A stretch of 45,383 nt of DNA from Corallococcus llansteffanensis (lineage in GTDB: Bacteria; Myxococcota; Myxococcia; Myxococcales; Myxococcaceae): the NCBI RefSeq assembly GCF_003612055.1, contig NZ_RAWB01000011.1, positions 1 through 45,383 of the forward strand. Direction: 5' to 3'. The number at the start of each line of letters is the position of its first letter. The stretch's first letter is position 1. A program made the position numbers and the translations under genes. Positions 25,484-32,637 of the stretch are shown here, piece after piece. The notes below the pieces were generated by a model. That model did no database searches. It saw only the letters and a program-made list of their open reading frames with translations, and had not been told where the DNA came from.

Positions 25484-26971
25484 ATGATCACCTTCTTCGT
25501 CGCCTTCCTCGTTTCGCTCGTCGTCGCGCTGGCCCTCACCTGGGTCGTCCGCGAACGCGCGCTCGCGTGGGGCTGGCTCGATCAGGCGAACTCCAGTCGC
25601 AAGGTGCACGTGCGGCCCATCCCGCGGCTGGGGGGCATCGGCATCGTGGGCGGCTTCTTCGCGCCGCTGTGCGCGCTGTTCCTCGTGGACTCGGGGGTGG
25701 GCCTCCAGTTCCGCGCGCAGACGGCCCTCATCGTGGGCCTCTTCGTCGGCGGCGCCATCATCGCGGCGCTCGGCCTCTACGACGACCTCCGGGGCGCGGG
25801 CGCGAAGCTGAAGTTCTCCGTGCAGCTCGCGGTGGCGCTGGGGCTGTACGCGCTGGGCTTCCGCATCGAGGTGCTCGCCAACCCCTTCGGCGCGGAGCTG
25901 ACGCTGGGCTTGCTGAGCCTGCCACTCACGGTGCTGTGGGTGGTGGGCGTCATCAACGCGCTCAACCTCATCGACGGGCTGGACGGGCTGGCGGGCGGGG
26001 TCGCGTTCTTCGGCGTGGGCACCCACTTCCTGCTCGCGCTGATGCGCGGGGACGTGCTGCTGTGCCTGCTGATGATCGCGCTCGCGGGCGCCATCCTCGG
26101 GTTCCTGGTGTTCAACTTCAACCCGGCCTCCATCTTCATGGGGGACACGGGCAGCATGTTCCTGGGCTTCGTGCTCGCGGCGGTGTCCATCAAGACGTCG
26201 TCCAAGAGCGGCACCGCCGTGGCGCTGCTCGTGCCCGTGATGGCGCTGGGCCTGCCCATCATGGACACGCTGCTCGCCATGGTGCGCCGCTCGCTGCTGG
26301 GCAGACCCATGTTCAGCGCGGACAAGGAACACATCCACCACCGGTTGATGAGCCGCCTGCTGCTCACCCACCGCACCACCGTGCTCGTGCTCTACGCGCT
26401 GTGCACCCTCTTCATGGTCACCGCGCTGGGGCTCCACTTCGCCAACAGCATGCAGAGCGCGCTCCTGCTCTGCGGCATGGGCGTCGTCATCGTGGTGCTG
26501 ATGCGCAAGCTGGGCTACCTGGACATGCGCCACGCGGGCACCGTCCAGCAGACGCGCCAGCGCAACCAGCAGCTGCGCACGCTGGTGAAAGCCGTCACCG
26601 GCGCGGTGCGCGAGGCGGGCTCGCTGCAGGAGGTGTGGAACGCCGTGCGCCCGCTGGCCCTGGGGATGGGCGCGGCCTCGCAGGAATTGCGCCTGCGCCG
26701 ACCGCACGAAGACCTCACCGCGGGCGTCACCTTCGAGGCGAAGCGTCCGGAGGCCGGCGCCTCCTCGCCGCTGGAGGTGCGCGTCGAGGTGAAGGACGGC
26801 GACGTGCTGCTCGGCACGCTGCGCCTGTGCTGGCGCGACGGACGCGACGCCATCGACCGCGACGAGGAGCTGGCGCTGGGAGTGGTCGCGGACGCGGTGG
26901 CCGAACGCACCGTGCAGCTCGCGGACCTGGAAGCCGCGGAGCCCGAGCGCATCATCGCAATGCGGCGGTGA
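25484..26971 (+). CDS. WecA/MraY-type polyprenyl-phosphate sugar-1-phosphate transferase with soluble C-terminal extension
   Basis: A 495-residue protein. Residues 1-340 form a polytopic PNPT enzyme with all family signatures: the Mg-binding pair in LYDDLRG (Asp100-101), NLIDGLDG (161-168), FMGDTGS (219-224) and the carbohydrate-recognition loop HIHHRL (283-288). This enzyme class moves a HexNAc-1-phosphate (often GlcNAc) from UDP-sugar to undecaprenyl phosphate, the first step of repeat-unit synthesis. Residues about 350-495 are a soluble, cytoplasmic, GAF-like alpha/beta region absent from E. coli WecA. It is probably the initiating transferase of this locus and, by recall, may match M. xanthus MXAN_1043. 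The start MITFFVAFLV begins directly at TM1. Confidence 0.92.
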   Translation: MITFFVAFLVSLVVALALTWVVRERALAWGWLDQANSSRKVHVRPIPRLGGIGIVGGFFAPLCALFLVDSGVGLQFRAQTALIVGLFVGGAIIAALGLYDDLRGAGAKLKFSVQLAVALGLYALGFRIEVLANPFGAELTLGLLSLPLTVLWVVGVINALNLIDGLDGLAGGVAFFGVGTHFLLALMRGDVLLCLLMIALAGAILGFLVFNFNPASIFMGDTGSMFLGFVLAAVSIKTSSKSGTAVALLVPVMALGLPIMDTLLAMVRRSLLGRPMFSADKEHIHHRLMSRLLLTHRTTVLVLYALCTLFMVTALGLHFANSMQSALLLCGMGVVIVVLMRKLGYLDMRHAGTVQQTRQRNQQLRTLVKAVTGAVREAGSLQEVWNAVRPLALGMGAASQELRLRRPHEDLTAGVTFEAKRPEAGASSPLEVRVEVKDGDVLLGTLRLCWRDGRDAIDRDEELALGVVADAVAERTVQLADLEAAEPERIIAMRR

Positions 26972-26975
26972 GCCC

Positions 26976-27989
26976 GTGAGCCCGGCCGCGTCCCCGACCC
27001 TGCTGACGCTGCTCCAGGCCTGGCCGGCCGCACCCGCCGGGCCCGCCCCCACGGAGTCCGCCGACGCGCTGGTGAAGGACGCCGTGCGCCACGGCCTCGC
27101 GGGCTTCGTCGAGCACGCCCTGGCCCGCGCGCACTGGCCCCTGCCGGAGGACGCCCAGGCGCTGCTGCGCCGCGAGTCCCTGTCCGGCGCGGCCCGGGGC
27201 ATGCGCGTGCGGGCGCTGCTCTCGCGCAGCGTGGAGGCCCTGGCCGCGGTGGGCGTGGTGCCGGTGCTGCTCAAGGGCTATGGCCTGTCCCGCAGGCTCT
27301 ACCCGGAGCCGCTCCAGCGGGCGACCACCGACGTGGACCTGCTCGTGGCCCGCGACCGGGTGCTGTGCTCCGTGCACGCGCTCGAAGGGCTGGGCCTGAC
27401 GACGAAGCCCGGCGACGCGGACCGCGACGACACCCACCACGTCGAGCTCACCGGGCCCGCGGGGCTGGTGGAGCTGCACTACCGCGCGCTCGCGGGCTAC
27501 GGCCAGGCGCTGGAAGGCGACGCGCTGGTGGCCCGCGCCGAGGACGCGGAGCTGGACGGCCAGCGCGTCCGCTTCCTGTGCGCGGAGGACGAGGCCGTGT
27601 ACCTGGCCCTGCACGCGAGCAACCACCTGTTGCAGCGGCTGGCATGGCTCTTCGACCTGAAGCTGCTGGCGCTTGCCCGGCCCATGCTCGACTGGGACGT
27701 CGTGGTGACGCGCGCGAAGCAGACGGGCCTACCCCACCTCGTGTGGTACGCGTGGGACGCCGCGCGCCGGCTGCTGGACGCGCCCGTGCCGGAGCGGGTG
27801 CTCCAGGCCCTGGCCCCGCCCGTCTGGCAGCGCGCGCTGGCGACCCGGTTGTTCTCCGGGCCCCGGCTGCTGGACGCGGAGCTCGCCCGGAACAAGCCCG
27901 CGTGGGTCGCCGCGAAGCTCGCGCTGGCGCCCCGGGCCCGGCCCATGGTGCGCTATGCGCTCCGCCGGCTGCGGGGCCTCCGAAGGTAG
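26976..27989 (+). CDS. Nucleotidyltransferase-family protein (PF14907-like), catalytic residues intact
   Basis: A 337-residue cytoplasmic protein. The core reads VPVLLKGYGLSRRLYPE then ATTDVDLLVARD: Lys100-Gly101 plus the metal-binding pair Asp119/Asp121 match the nucleotidyltransferase pattern KG-x-n-R-x-n-DxDLLV seen in the uncharacterised family often found near polysaccharide genes. A later VELHY could supply the third acidic residue. Helices fill the C-terminal half. The GTG start lies four bases after the wecA-like stop, so they are probably co-transcribed. The reaction and target (nucleotide or sugar transfer) are unknown. Confidence 0.8.
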   Translation: MSPAASPTLLTLLQAWPAAPAGPAPTESADALVKDAVRHGLAGFVEHALARAHWPLPEDAQALLRRESLSGAARGMRVRALLSRSVEALAAVGVVPVLLKGYGLSRRLYPEPLQRATTDVDLLVARDRVLCSVHALEGLGLTTKPGDADRDDTHHVELTGPAGLVELHYRALAGYGQALEGDALVARAEDAELDGQRVRFLCAEDEAVYLALHASNHLLQRLAWLFDLKLLALARPMLDWDVVVTRAKQTGLPHLVWYAWDAARRLLDAPVPERVLQALAPPVWQRALATRLFSGPRLLDAELARNKPAWVAAKLALAPRARPMVRYALRRLRGLRR

Positions 27990-28074
27990 ATTTCCGGCCC
28001 GTCCGGTCGCCTGGGCAACAGGAAGCCCGTCCCGGTGTCGACCCGTCCAGCGCGCGCCCCAAGACGGTCATTGC

Positions 28075-28091
28075 GGCGGGCGTGCTCCGCC
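28075..28091 (+). other. Small hairpin before the second nucleotidyltransferase gene
   Basis: GGCGG (28075-28079) pairs with CCGCC (28087-28091) around a seven-base loop, followed by CATTAAAGG, which contains the ribosome site of the gene at 28110. The stem is short and could occur by chance in this GC-rich gap of 120 bases; no other element was seen there. Confidence 0.25.
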
Positions 28092-28109
28092 CATTAAAGG
28101 TGCCGCACC

Positions 28110-29081
28110 ATGGCGCCCAGCCTCCTCGACACCTTCCGGGTCCTGTCCTCCTTCGAGCCTCCGCGCGGAAAGCTCCGGGGTGCGCCCTGGGAGGCCTACG
28201 TCGACTGGGCCATCTCCCAGGGGCTGGCGCCGCTCGCCGCGTACAACCTGGAGTACCGGATGGGCGGGGGCGAGGCGCCCGAGTGGGCCCGCGACCGGAT
28301 GATGGCCATCTACACCGGCTCCGTGAACGACAACGTCATGAAGCTGGTCCACTTCAAGCGCATCGTGGATCAGCTGGAGGGCCGGAAGATTCTCCTGCTG
28401 GGCGGCGCCGCCTTCGCGGAGGCGCTCTACCCCCACGTGGGCTTCCGCCCCGTGCTGGACATCCAGGTGCTGGTGCGCCGCATGGACGTGGACGGCTTCG
28501 CCGGCTACCTGTCCAACCACGAGTTCGTCCCGGAGAAGGACGACACGAACAGCGGCGCCGCGCGCGTGGTGTCCGACGGCCGCACCCCCATCTACATCTA
28601 CTCGGACGTGCTGGGCGCGAACCGCCGCGAGCAGCTGGCCGGCATCTTCGACCGCGCCCGCCCCATGAAGGTCTACGGCGCGTCCGTCTTCCGCCCGGAG
28701 CTGGAGGACGCGCTGCTGCTCACCGCGCTGGACCAGGCGCACCACGGCTACGACGTGCCGTGGCTGTCCTACGTGGACCTGCGGGAGCTCATCACCGGGG
28801 CCACCTGGATGGGCGGCGTGTACTCGCGCCCCCTGGACGTGCCGGCCCTGCTGGCGCGCGCGGAGGCGTTCGGCCTGGAGCGCGCCCTCTACACGTCGCT
28901 CGCCATCGTCGCGCGGCTGTTCCCGGACGCGGAAGCGCAGGCCACCGCCGCCTTCCCGCCCCTGCGCCGCGCCACCCGCGAGCTCCTGGACCGGGGGGTG
29001 GTGGGTCCCGTCAGCACCCCTGGCCGCGCCTCCGCCCTGCGGGGCGTGGACCGGCTGCGACGCCTCCTTACAGGGCAATAA
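28110..29081 (+). CDS. Nucleotidyltransferase-like protein with degenerate active site
   Basis: A 323-residue protein that looks like a distant paralogue of the gene just upstream. The region matching the active site reads ILLLGGAAFAEALYPHVGFRPVLDIQVLV: the Lys-Gly has become Gly-Gly (98-99), and the metal pair is Asp117/Gln119 instead of Asp/Asp. A VxVR-type continuation and the helical C-terminal half are kept. It may be a non-catalytic partner or regulator of the intact paralogue, or a carbohydrate-binding derivative. The start has AAAGG nine bases ahead. Function unknown. Confidence 0.75.
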   Translation: MAPSLLDTFRVLSSFEPPRGKLRGAPWEAYVDWAISQGLAPLAAYNLEYRMGGGEAPEWARDRMMAIYTGSVNDNVMKLVHFKRIVDQLEGRKILLLGGAAFAEALYPHVGFRPVLDIQVLVRRMDVDGFAGYLSNHEFVPEKDDTNSGAARVVSDGRTPIYIYSDVLGANRREQLAGIFDRARPMKVYGASVFRPELEDALLLTALDQAHHGYDVPWLSYVDLRELITGATWMGGVYSRPLDVPALLARAEAFGLERALYTSLAIVARLFPDAEAQATAAFPPLRRATRELLDRGVVGPVSTPGRASALRGVDRLRRLLTGQ

Positions 29082-29185
29082 GCCTGTCTGCTCGCTGTGC
29101 GTTCAGGGCCCCCGGGCTTTCTTTCGGTGCGCCTGTCGGCGTATGAGTTCATGACGCCACCTGTTGAAACCAGGACCTTTCAAGA

Positions 29186-30484
29186 ATGCGTATTGCCATC
29201 ATCGGATCGGGCTACGTCGGACTCGTCGCGGGCACCTGCTTCGCGGACTCCGGAAACGACGTCGCGTGTGTGGACATCGACGAGCGGAAGATCCGCATGC
29301 TCCAGGACGGGCAGGTGCCCATCTATGAGCCGGGTCTGGAAGAGCTGATCCGCAAGAACGTGAAGGAGAAGCGCCTCACGTTCACCACCAACCTGGCCGA
29401 GGGCGTGGCGAACGCCCAGGCCGTGTTCATCGCGGTGGGCACCCCGGAAGGCGAGAGCGGCGAGGCCGACCTCCAGTACGTGCTCGCGGCGGCGCAGGCG
29501 GTGGGCCGCGCGATGAAGCAGTACACGGTGGTGGTGGACAAGAGCACCGTGCCGGTGGGAACGGCGGACAAGGTCCGTGACGCCATCGCCAAGGTGACGA
29601 AGGTGGAGTTCGACGTCGTCTCCAACCCGGAGTTCCTCAAGGAGGGCGCCGCGCTGGACGACTTCTTCAAGCCGGACCGCGTCGTCATCGGCGCGGACAC
29701 CGAGCGCGCCCGGCAGCTCATGGGGGAGCTGTACGCGCCCTTCGTGCGCACGGAGAACCCCATCCTCTTCATGGACACGCGCTCCGCGGAGCTGACGAAG
29801 TACGCGGCCAACGCGATGCTCGCCACGCGCATCTCCTTCATGAACGACGTGGCCGCGCTCTGCGAGAAGGTGGGCGCGGACGTGGACTTCGTGCGCAAGG
29901 GCCTGGGCGCGGACAAGCGCATCGGCTACCCGTTCCTCTTCCCCGGCGTGGGCTACGGCGGCTCCTGCTTCCCCAAGGACGTGAAGGCGCTCGTCACCAC
30001 GGCGCGCGAGTACGGCCTGGAGCTGGACCTGCTGCGCGCGGTGGAGCGCACCAACGAGCGGCAGAAGAAGCTGCTCGTGAACAAGGCCGTGAAGCACTAC
30101 GGGTCGCTGGAGGGCAAGAAGTTCGGCGTGTGGGGCCTGGCCTTCAAGCCCAAGACGGACGACATGCGCGAGGCGCCGGCCATCGAGGTCATCGAGGGCC
30201 TCATCGGCAAGGGCGCGCAGGTGATTGCGCATGACCCCGTGGCCGCGCACGCGTCCAAGCGCGTCTTCGGCGACCGCATCCGCTACGCGGAGCTGCCCTA
30301 CGACGCGCTCGAGGGCGTGGACGGCCTGTTCGTCGTCACCGAGTGGAACGAGTTCCGCCACCCGGACTTCGACCGCATGAAGTCGCTGATGAAGACGCCC
30401 GTCGTCTTCGACGGCCGCAACATCTTCCAGCCCGCGCGCATGCGCGAGCAGGGCTTCACCTACTTCGGCATCGGCCGTCGATGA
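29186..30484 (+). CDS. ugd: UDP-glucose 6-dehydrogenase
   Basis: A 432-residue cytoplasmic dehydrogenase making UDP-glucuronate from UDP-glucose with two NAD+. The N-terminal Rossmann motif is GSGYVG (7-12). VGTPEGESG and SNPEFLKEG are conserved family blocks. The catalytic Cys261 sits in GYGGSCFPKD, and a C-terminal Rossmann-like domain contains WGLAFKPKTDD. The sequence favours Ugd over ManNAc dehydrogenases, which have a different Cys context. Length is usual. The stop overlaps the next start (ATGA). It implies the polymer, or another cell glycan, contains a uronic acid or a derivative. Confidence 0.96.
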   Translation: MRIAIIGSGYVGLVAGTCFADSGNDVACVDIDERKIRMLQDGQVPIYEPGLEELIRKNVKEKRLTFTTNLAEGVANAQAVFIAVGTPEGESGEADLQYVLAAAQAVGRAMKQYTVVVDKSTVPVGTADKVRDAIAKVTKVEFDVVSNPEFLKEGAALDDFFKPDRVVIGADTERARQLMGELYAPFVRTENPILFMDTRSAELTKYAANAMLATRISFMNDVAALCEKVGADVDFVRKGLGADKRIGYPFLFPGVGYGGSCFPKDVKALVTTAREYGLELDLLRAVERTNERQKKLLVNKAVKHYGSLEGKKFGVWGLAFKPKTDDMREAPAIEVIEGLIGKGAQVIAHDPVAAHASKRVFGDRIRYAELPYDALEGVDGLFVVTEWNEFRHPDFDRMKSLMKTPVVFDGRNIFQPARMREQGFTYFGIGRR

Positions 30485-31659
30485 AGCAGGGCGGTTCGCT
30501 GGATTCCCTGACGGGGCTGCGCTTCCTGGCGGCCCTGCACGTGGTGTTGTTCCACTTCGGCACCGGGTGTCTGACGTGGGCGCCGGAGTGGCTGTACTAC
30601 CTGGTGGGTTCCGGCTACGCGTCCGTGGGGTTGTTCTTCCTGCTGTCGGGCTTCGTGCTGGCGTACAACTACTTGGACGTGGACGGCAGGATGGAGACGC
30701 GCCCGCGCGCCTTCTGGAGCGCCCGCGTGGCGCGCGTCTACCCGGTGTTCCTGCTGACGTTCCTGCTGTCGGCGTGGCCCACCATGCATGTCTCGCTGGG
30801 GGTGAACACGCTGCCCATGGCGACCGCGAAGCTGGGCACCGCGGGCTTCACCACGCTGGCGCTGCTCCAGGCGTGGGTGCCCAAGCTGGCGCTGTACTGG
30901 AACCCGCCGGCCTGGTCCGTGTCGGTGGAGGCCTTCTTCTACTTCCTGTTCCCCGCGCTGGCGCGGCGGCTGGTGGGGCTCAAGGGCACGCGCCTGAAGG
31001 CGGCCCTCGTGGGCGTGTGGGTCCTGGGGCTCGTGCCGCCGCTGCTCTACGTGGCGCTGCGCCCGGATGGGCCGGGGCCGCTGGACGTCACGTCCGGAGG
31101 CCTCTGGCTGGCGGCGTTGAAGTTCAACCCGCTCTTGCGCCTGCCGGAGTTCCTGATGGGCGTGCTGCTGGGCCTGGTCTTCGTGCGCGAGCGCGCGGCG
31201 GCCGCCTCCCGTCCTCGCTCCGGTGGGGTGATGGCGGTGGCGGGCGCGGCGCTGCTGCTCGTGGCCTTCATGCTGGGCGGACGGATTCCCTATCCGCTGA
31301 TGCACAACGCGCTGCTCGCGCCCGCGTCGGCGCTGCTCGTCTATGGCCTGGCGCGCGGCGGCGGTCCGCTGGGGCAGTTCCTGTCCCGGCCGTGGCTGGT
31401 GCACCTGGGCGGGGCCAGCTACGCGCTGTACCTGCTCCAGTACCCCGTGAGCGAGCTCGTCATCTGGGGAGCGAAGCGCGCGGACCTCACGTCACCGTGG
31501 GGCCTGCTGGGGGTGCTGCTGGTGCTGGTGGTGCCCGCGTCGCTGGCGGTGCACCGGTGGGTGGAGACGCCGTGGCGCTCGCGCGTGAAGCGGGGGCTCC
31601 AGCCGTGGGTGGATGGGGCTGCGTCACCGGCTCCGGCACGCGTGGCCCCGGGCGCCTGA
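30481..31659 (+). CDS. Membrane O-acyltransferase (acyltransferase 3 family)
   Basis: A 392-residue polytopic membrane protein. It opens LDSLTGLRFLAALHVVLFHFG, with the conserved Arg and His pair of the Acyl_transf_3 family, and continues VGLFFLLSGFVLAYNY, then FWSARVARVYPVF with the second family Arg motif. About ten helices follow. Such enzymes O-acetylate or O-succinylate surface sugars using acyl donors from the cytoplasm. The ATG at 30481 overlaps the ugd stop, so the two are translationally coupled. It is likely to decorate the polysaccharide made here. Confidence 0.9.
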   Translation: MKQGGSLDSLTGLRFLAALHVVLFHFGTGCLTWAPEWLYYLVGSGYASVGLFFLLSGFVLAYNYLDVDGRMETRPRAFWSARVARVYPVFLLTFLLSAWPTMHVSLGVNTLPMATAKLGTAGFTTLALLQAWVPKLALYWNPPAWSVSVEAFFYFLFPALARRLVGLKGTRLKAALVGVWVLGLVPPLLYVALRPDGPGPLDVTSGGLWLAALKFNPLLRLPEFLMGVLLGLVFVRERAAAASRPRSGGVMAVAGAALLLVAFMLGGRIPYPLMHNALLAPASALLVYGLARGGGPLGQFLSRPWLVHLGGASYALYLLQYPVSELVIWGAKRADLTSPWGLLGVLLVLVVPASLAVHRWVETPWRSRVKRGLQPWVDGAASPAPARVAPGA

Positions 31660-31665
31660 GCGGGT

Positions 31666-31707
31666 CTTCCGGAGCCTTCCGGCAGCCTTCCGGAGCCTTG
31701 CGGAACC
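31666..31707. repeat. Four-unit CTTCCGG short tandem repeat
   Basis: Four units beginning CTTCCGG (the last is CTTGCGG) start at 31666, 31676, 31687 and 31697, with periods of 10, 11 and 10 bases, just after the acyltransferase stop. Near-helical spacing and the TCCGGA palindromes could allow pairing or protein binding, but simple slippage is enough to explain it. Confidence 0.6.
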
Positions 31708-31713
31708 TCGGGG

Positions 31714-31739
31714 GCGCCGTCGTCAGCGGGAGACGGCGC
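31714..31739. terminator. Perfect hairpin between convergent genes
   Basis: GCGCCGTC (31714-31721) pairs perfectly with GACGGCGC (31732-31739) around a ten-base loop. It ends one base before the stop codon of the minus-strand lipoprotein gene and 54 bases after the acyltransferase stop. No T tract follows on either strand. It is a likely bidirectional terminator or 3-prime stabiliser. Confidence 0.55.
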
Positions 31740-32015
31740 TCAGCGGGCGAGGCCGCAGGCCTTCTTGCCTTCCTCGGTCTCGATGGCGCGGCAGTCGCAG
31801 GCGTCGATCTTCGCCTCGCACGCGATCTCATCCTCCGGGGTGGGCTCGACCCGGGCCTCTTCGTCGGCGGCGCGCTGCTGGCAGGCCTGCTTCTCCACCG
31901 AGTTCAAGGCGCACTCGCAGAGCTTCTCGGACAGCTCGCGGCAACTCGTCTTGCACGCGGTGAGTCCGGAGAGGGAGGCGCAGAGGACGGCGGCGGTGAG
32001 CAATAGGCGACGCAT
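31740..32015 (-). CDS. Small Cys-rich lipoprotein
   Basis: A 91-residue protein with a clear lipoprotein signal (MRRLLLTAAVLCASLSGLTAC, modified Cys near 21). The short mature domain is rich in Cys, Glu and Lys, with CRELSEKLCECA and IDACDCRAIE segments that look like helical disulfide hairpins. I recognise no family. ATG at 32015 is used because the upstream extension has no signal-peptide character. It faces the acyltransferase gene convergently inside the polysaccharide locus; a link to the polymer is not shown by sequence. Confidence 0.8.
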   Translation of the reverse strand: MRRLLLTAAVLCASLSGLTACKTSCRELSEKLCECALNSVEKQACQQRAADEEARVEPTPEDEIACEAKIDACDCRAIETEEGKKACGLAR

Positions 32016-32298
32016 GGGCTTGGGCGAAGATGCCAGATGGGTCCCCGGATGCAAGCGATGTCCCGGCGCGCCCGCCCTCCGGGAGACCCCGTGCCGCCTG
32101 GCTGCCCTCCGGCCCCGGCGCCCCTGCCTGTGCCCCCGCTGTAACGAAACCCGCTACAGCCCCGGGTGGGGCCGTAACCCAGCGTGTCACGGCTCGTCTG
32201 GCTGTCCGGTGATTGCAGGGAGATACGTTCTGGCGTGATTCGTGCTCCAATAGGCCCGGTCACTCGCAGTCGTCCCGGGCCCCGGGTTGAGGTCTCCG
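32016..32298. other. Divergent intergenic region between two small exported-protein genes
   Basis: These 283 bases separate the minus-strand lipoprotein from the plus-strand exported peptide. One short hairpin is visible: GCTGTA (32138-32143) with TACAGC (32155-32160). A TGGCTG...TTGCA pair near 32200 looks like sigma-54 at first sight, but the GG-GC spacing is too long. No gene is supported. Confidence 0.4.
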
Positions 32299-32547
32299 AT
32301 GATCGTCCTCCGATATTTTCCGCTTCGAGGTGCGCTCATCACGCTGGCCATCACCTGTGCGGTGGGGACGGCGTTCGCGGGCTGGACGCCTGCCCCGGAG
32401 CCTTCCGCGTCGCTGTCGTCGGCTCCGGAGAACATCACCCTCAACGACGACCCCGCGAAGCGGTGCGACGAGTCCCCGGGCGCCGCCAGTCCCTTCGACG
32501 ACGTGAGGGCGCCCTCCGCGGGGCTGGACACGCTCGAGATGCCCTGA
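32299..32547 (+). CDS. Small exported protein of unknown function
   Basis: An 82-residue protein. A hydrophobic segment (ALITLAITCAVGTAFA) ends in a signal peptidase I site after AFA, leaving about 55 mature residues rich in Pro, Ser, Ala, Asp and Glu, probably disordered and acidic. The ATG has GAGG seven bases upstream; a TTG four codons earlier is also possible. It sits 90 bases before the TPR-containing polymerase-like gene on the same strand. No family recognised. Confidence 0.6.
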   Translation: MIVLRYFPLRGALITLAITCAVGTAFAGWTPAPEPSASLSSAPENITLNDDPAKRCDESPGAASPFDDVRAPSAGLDTLEMP

Positions 32548-32637
32548 GCGAAGGGGCCTCCTGCCTCCTGTGCGGGGGGACGGCCCGGGCGCGAGTGCCG
32601 GCGCGCGTGGAGGGCGTGACATACTCGCGCCCCTCCC

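Noticed and set aside
29105-29127. GGGCCCCCGGGC followed by TTTCTTT before ugd, considered as a terminator
   Set aside because: The stem would leave a loop of only two bases; re-pairing with a longer loop gives too short a stem.
29186-30484. Considered as a UDP-ManNAc dehydrogenase
   Set aside because: The GYGGSCFPKD catalytic block and overall layout fit UDP-glucose dehydrogenase better.
31666-31707. Short repeats considered as a CRISPR array
   Set aside because: Units are 10-11 bases with no spacers and there are no cas genes.
32195-32220. Sigma-54-like TGGCTG...TTGCA
   Set aside because: The GG to GC spacing is 13 bases rather than 10 and the -24 element lacks the CAC.
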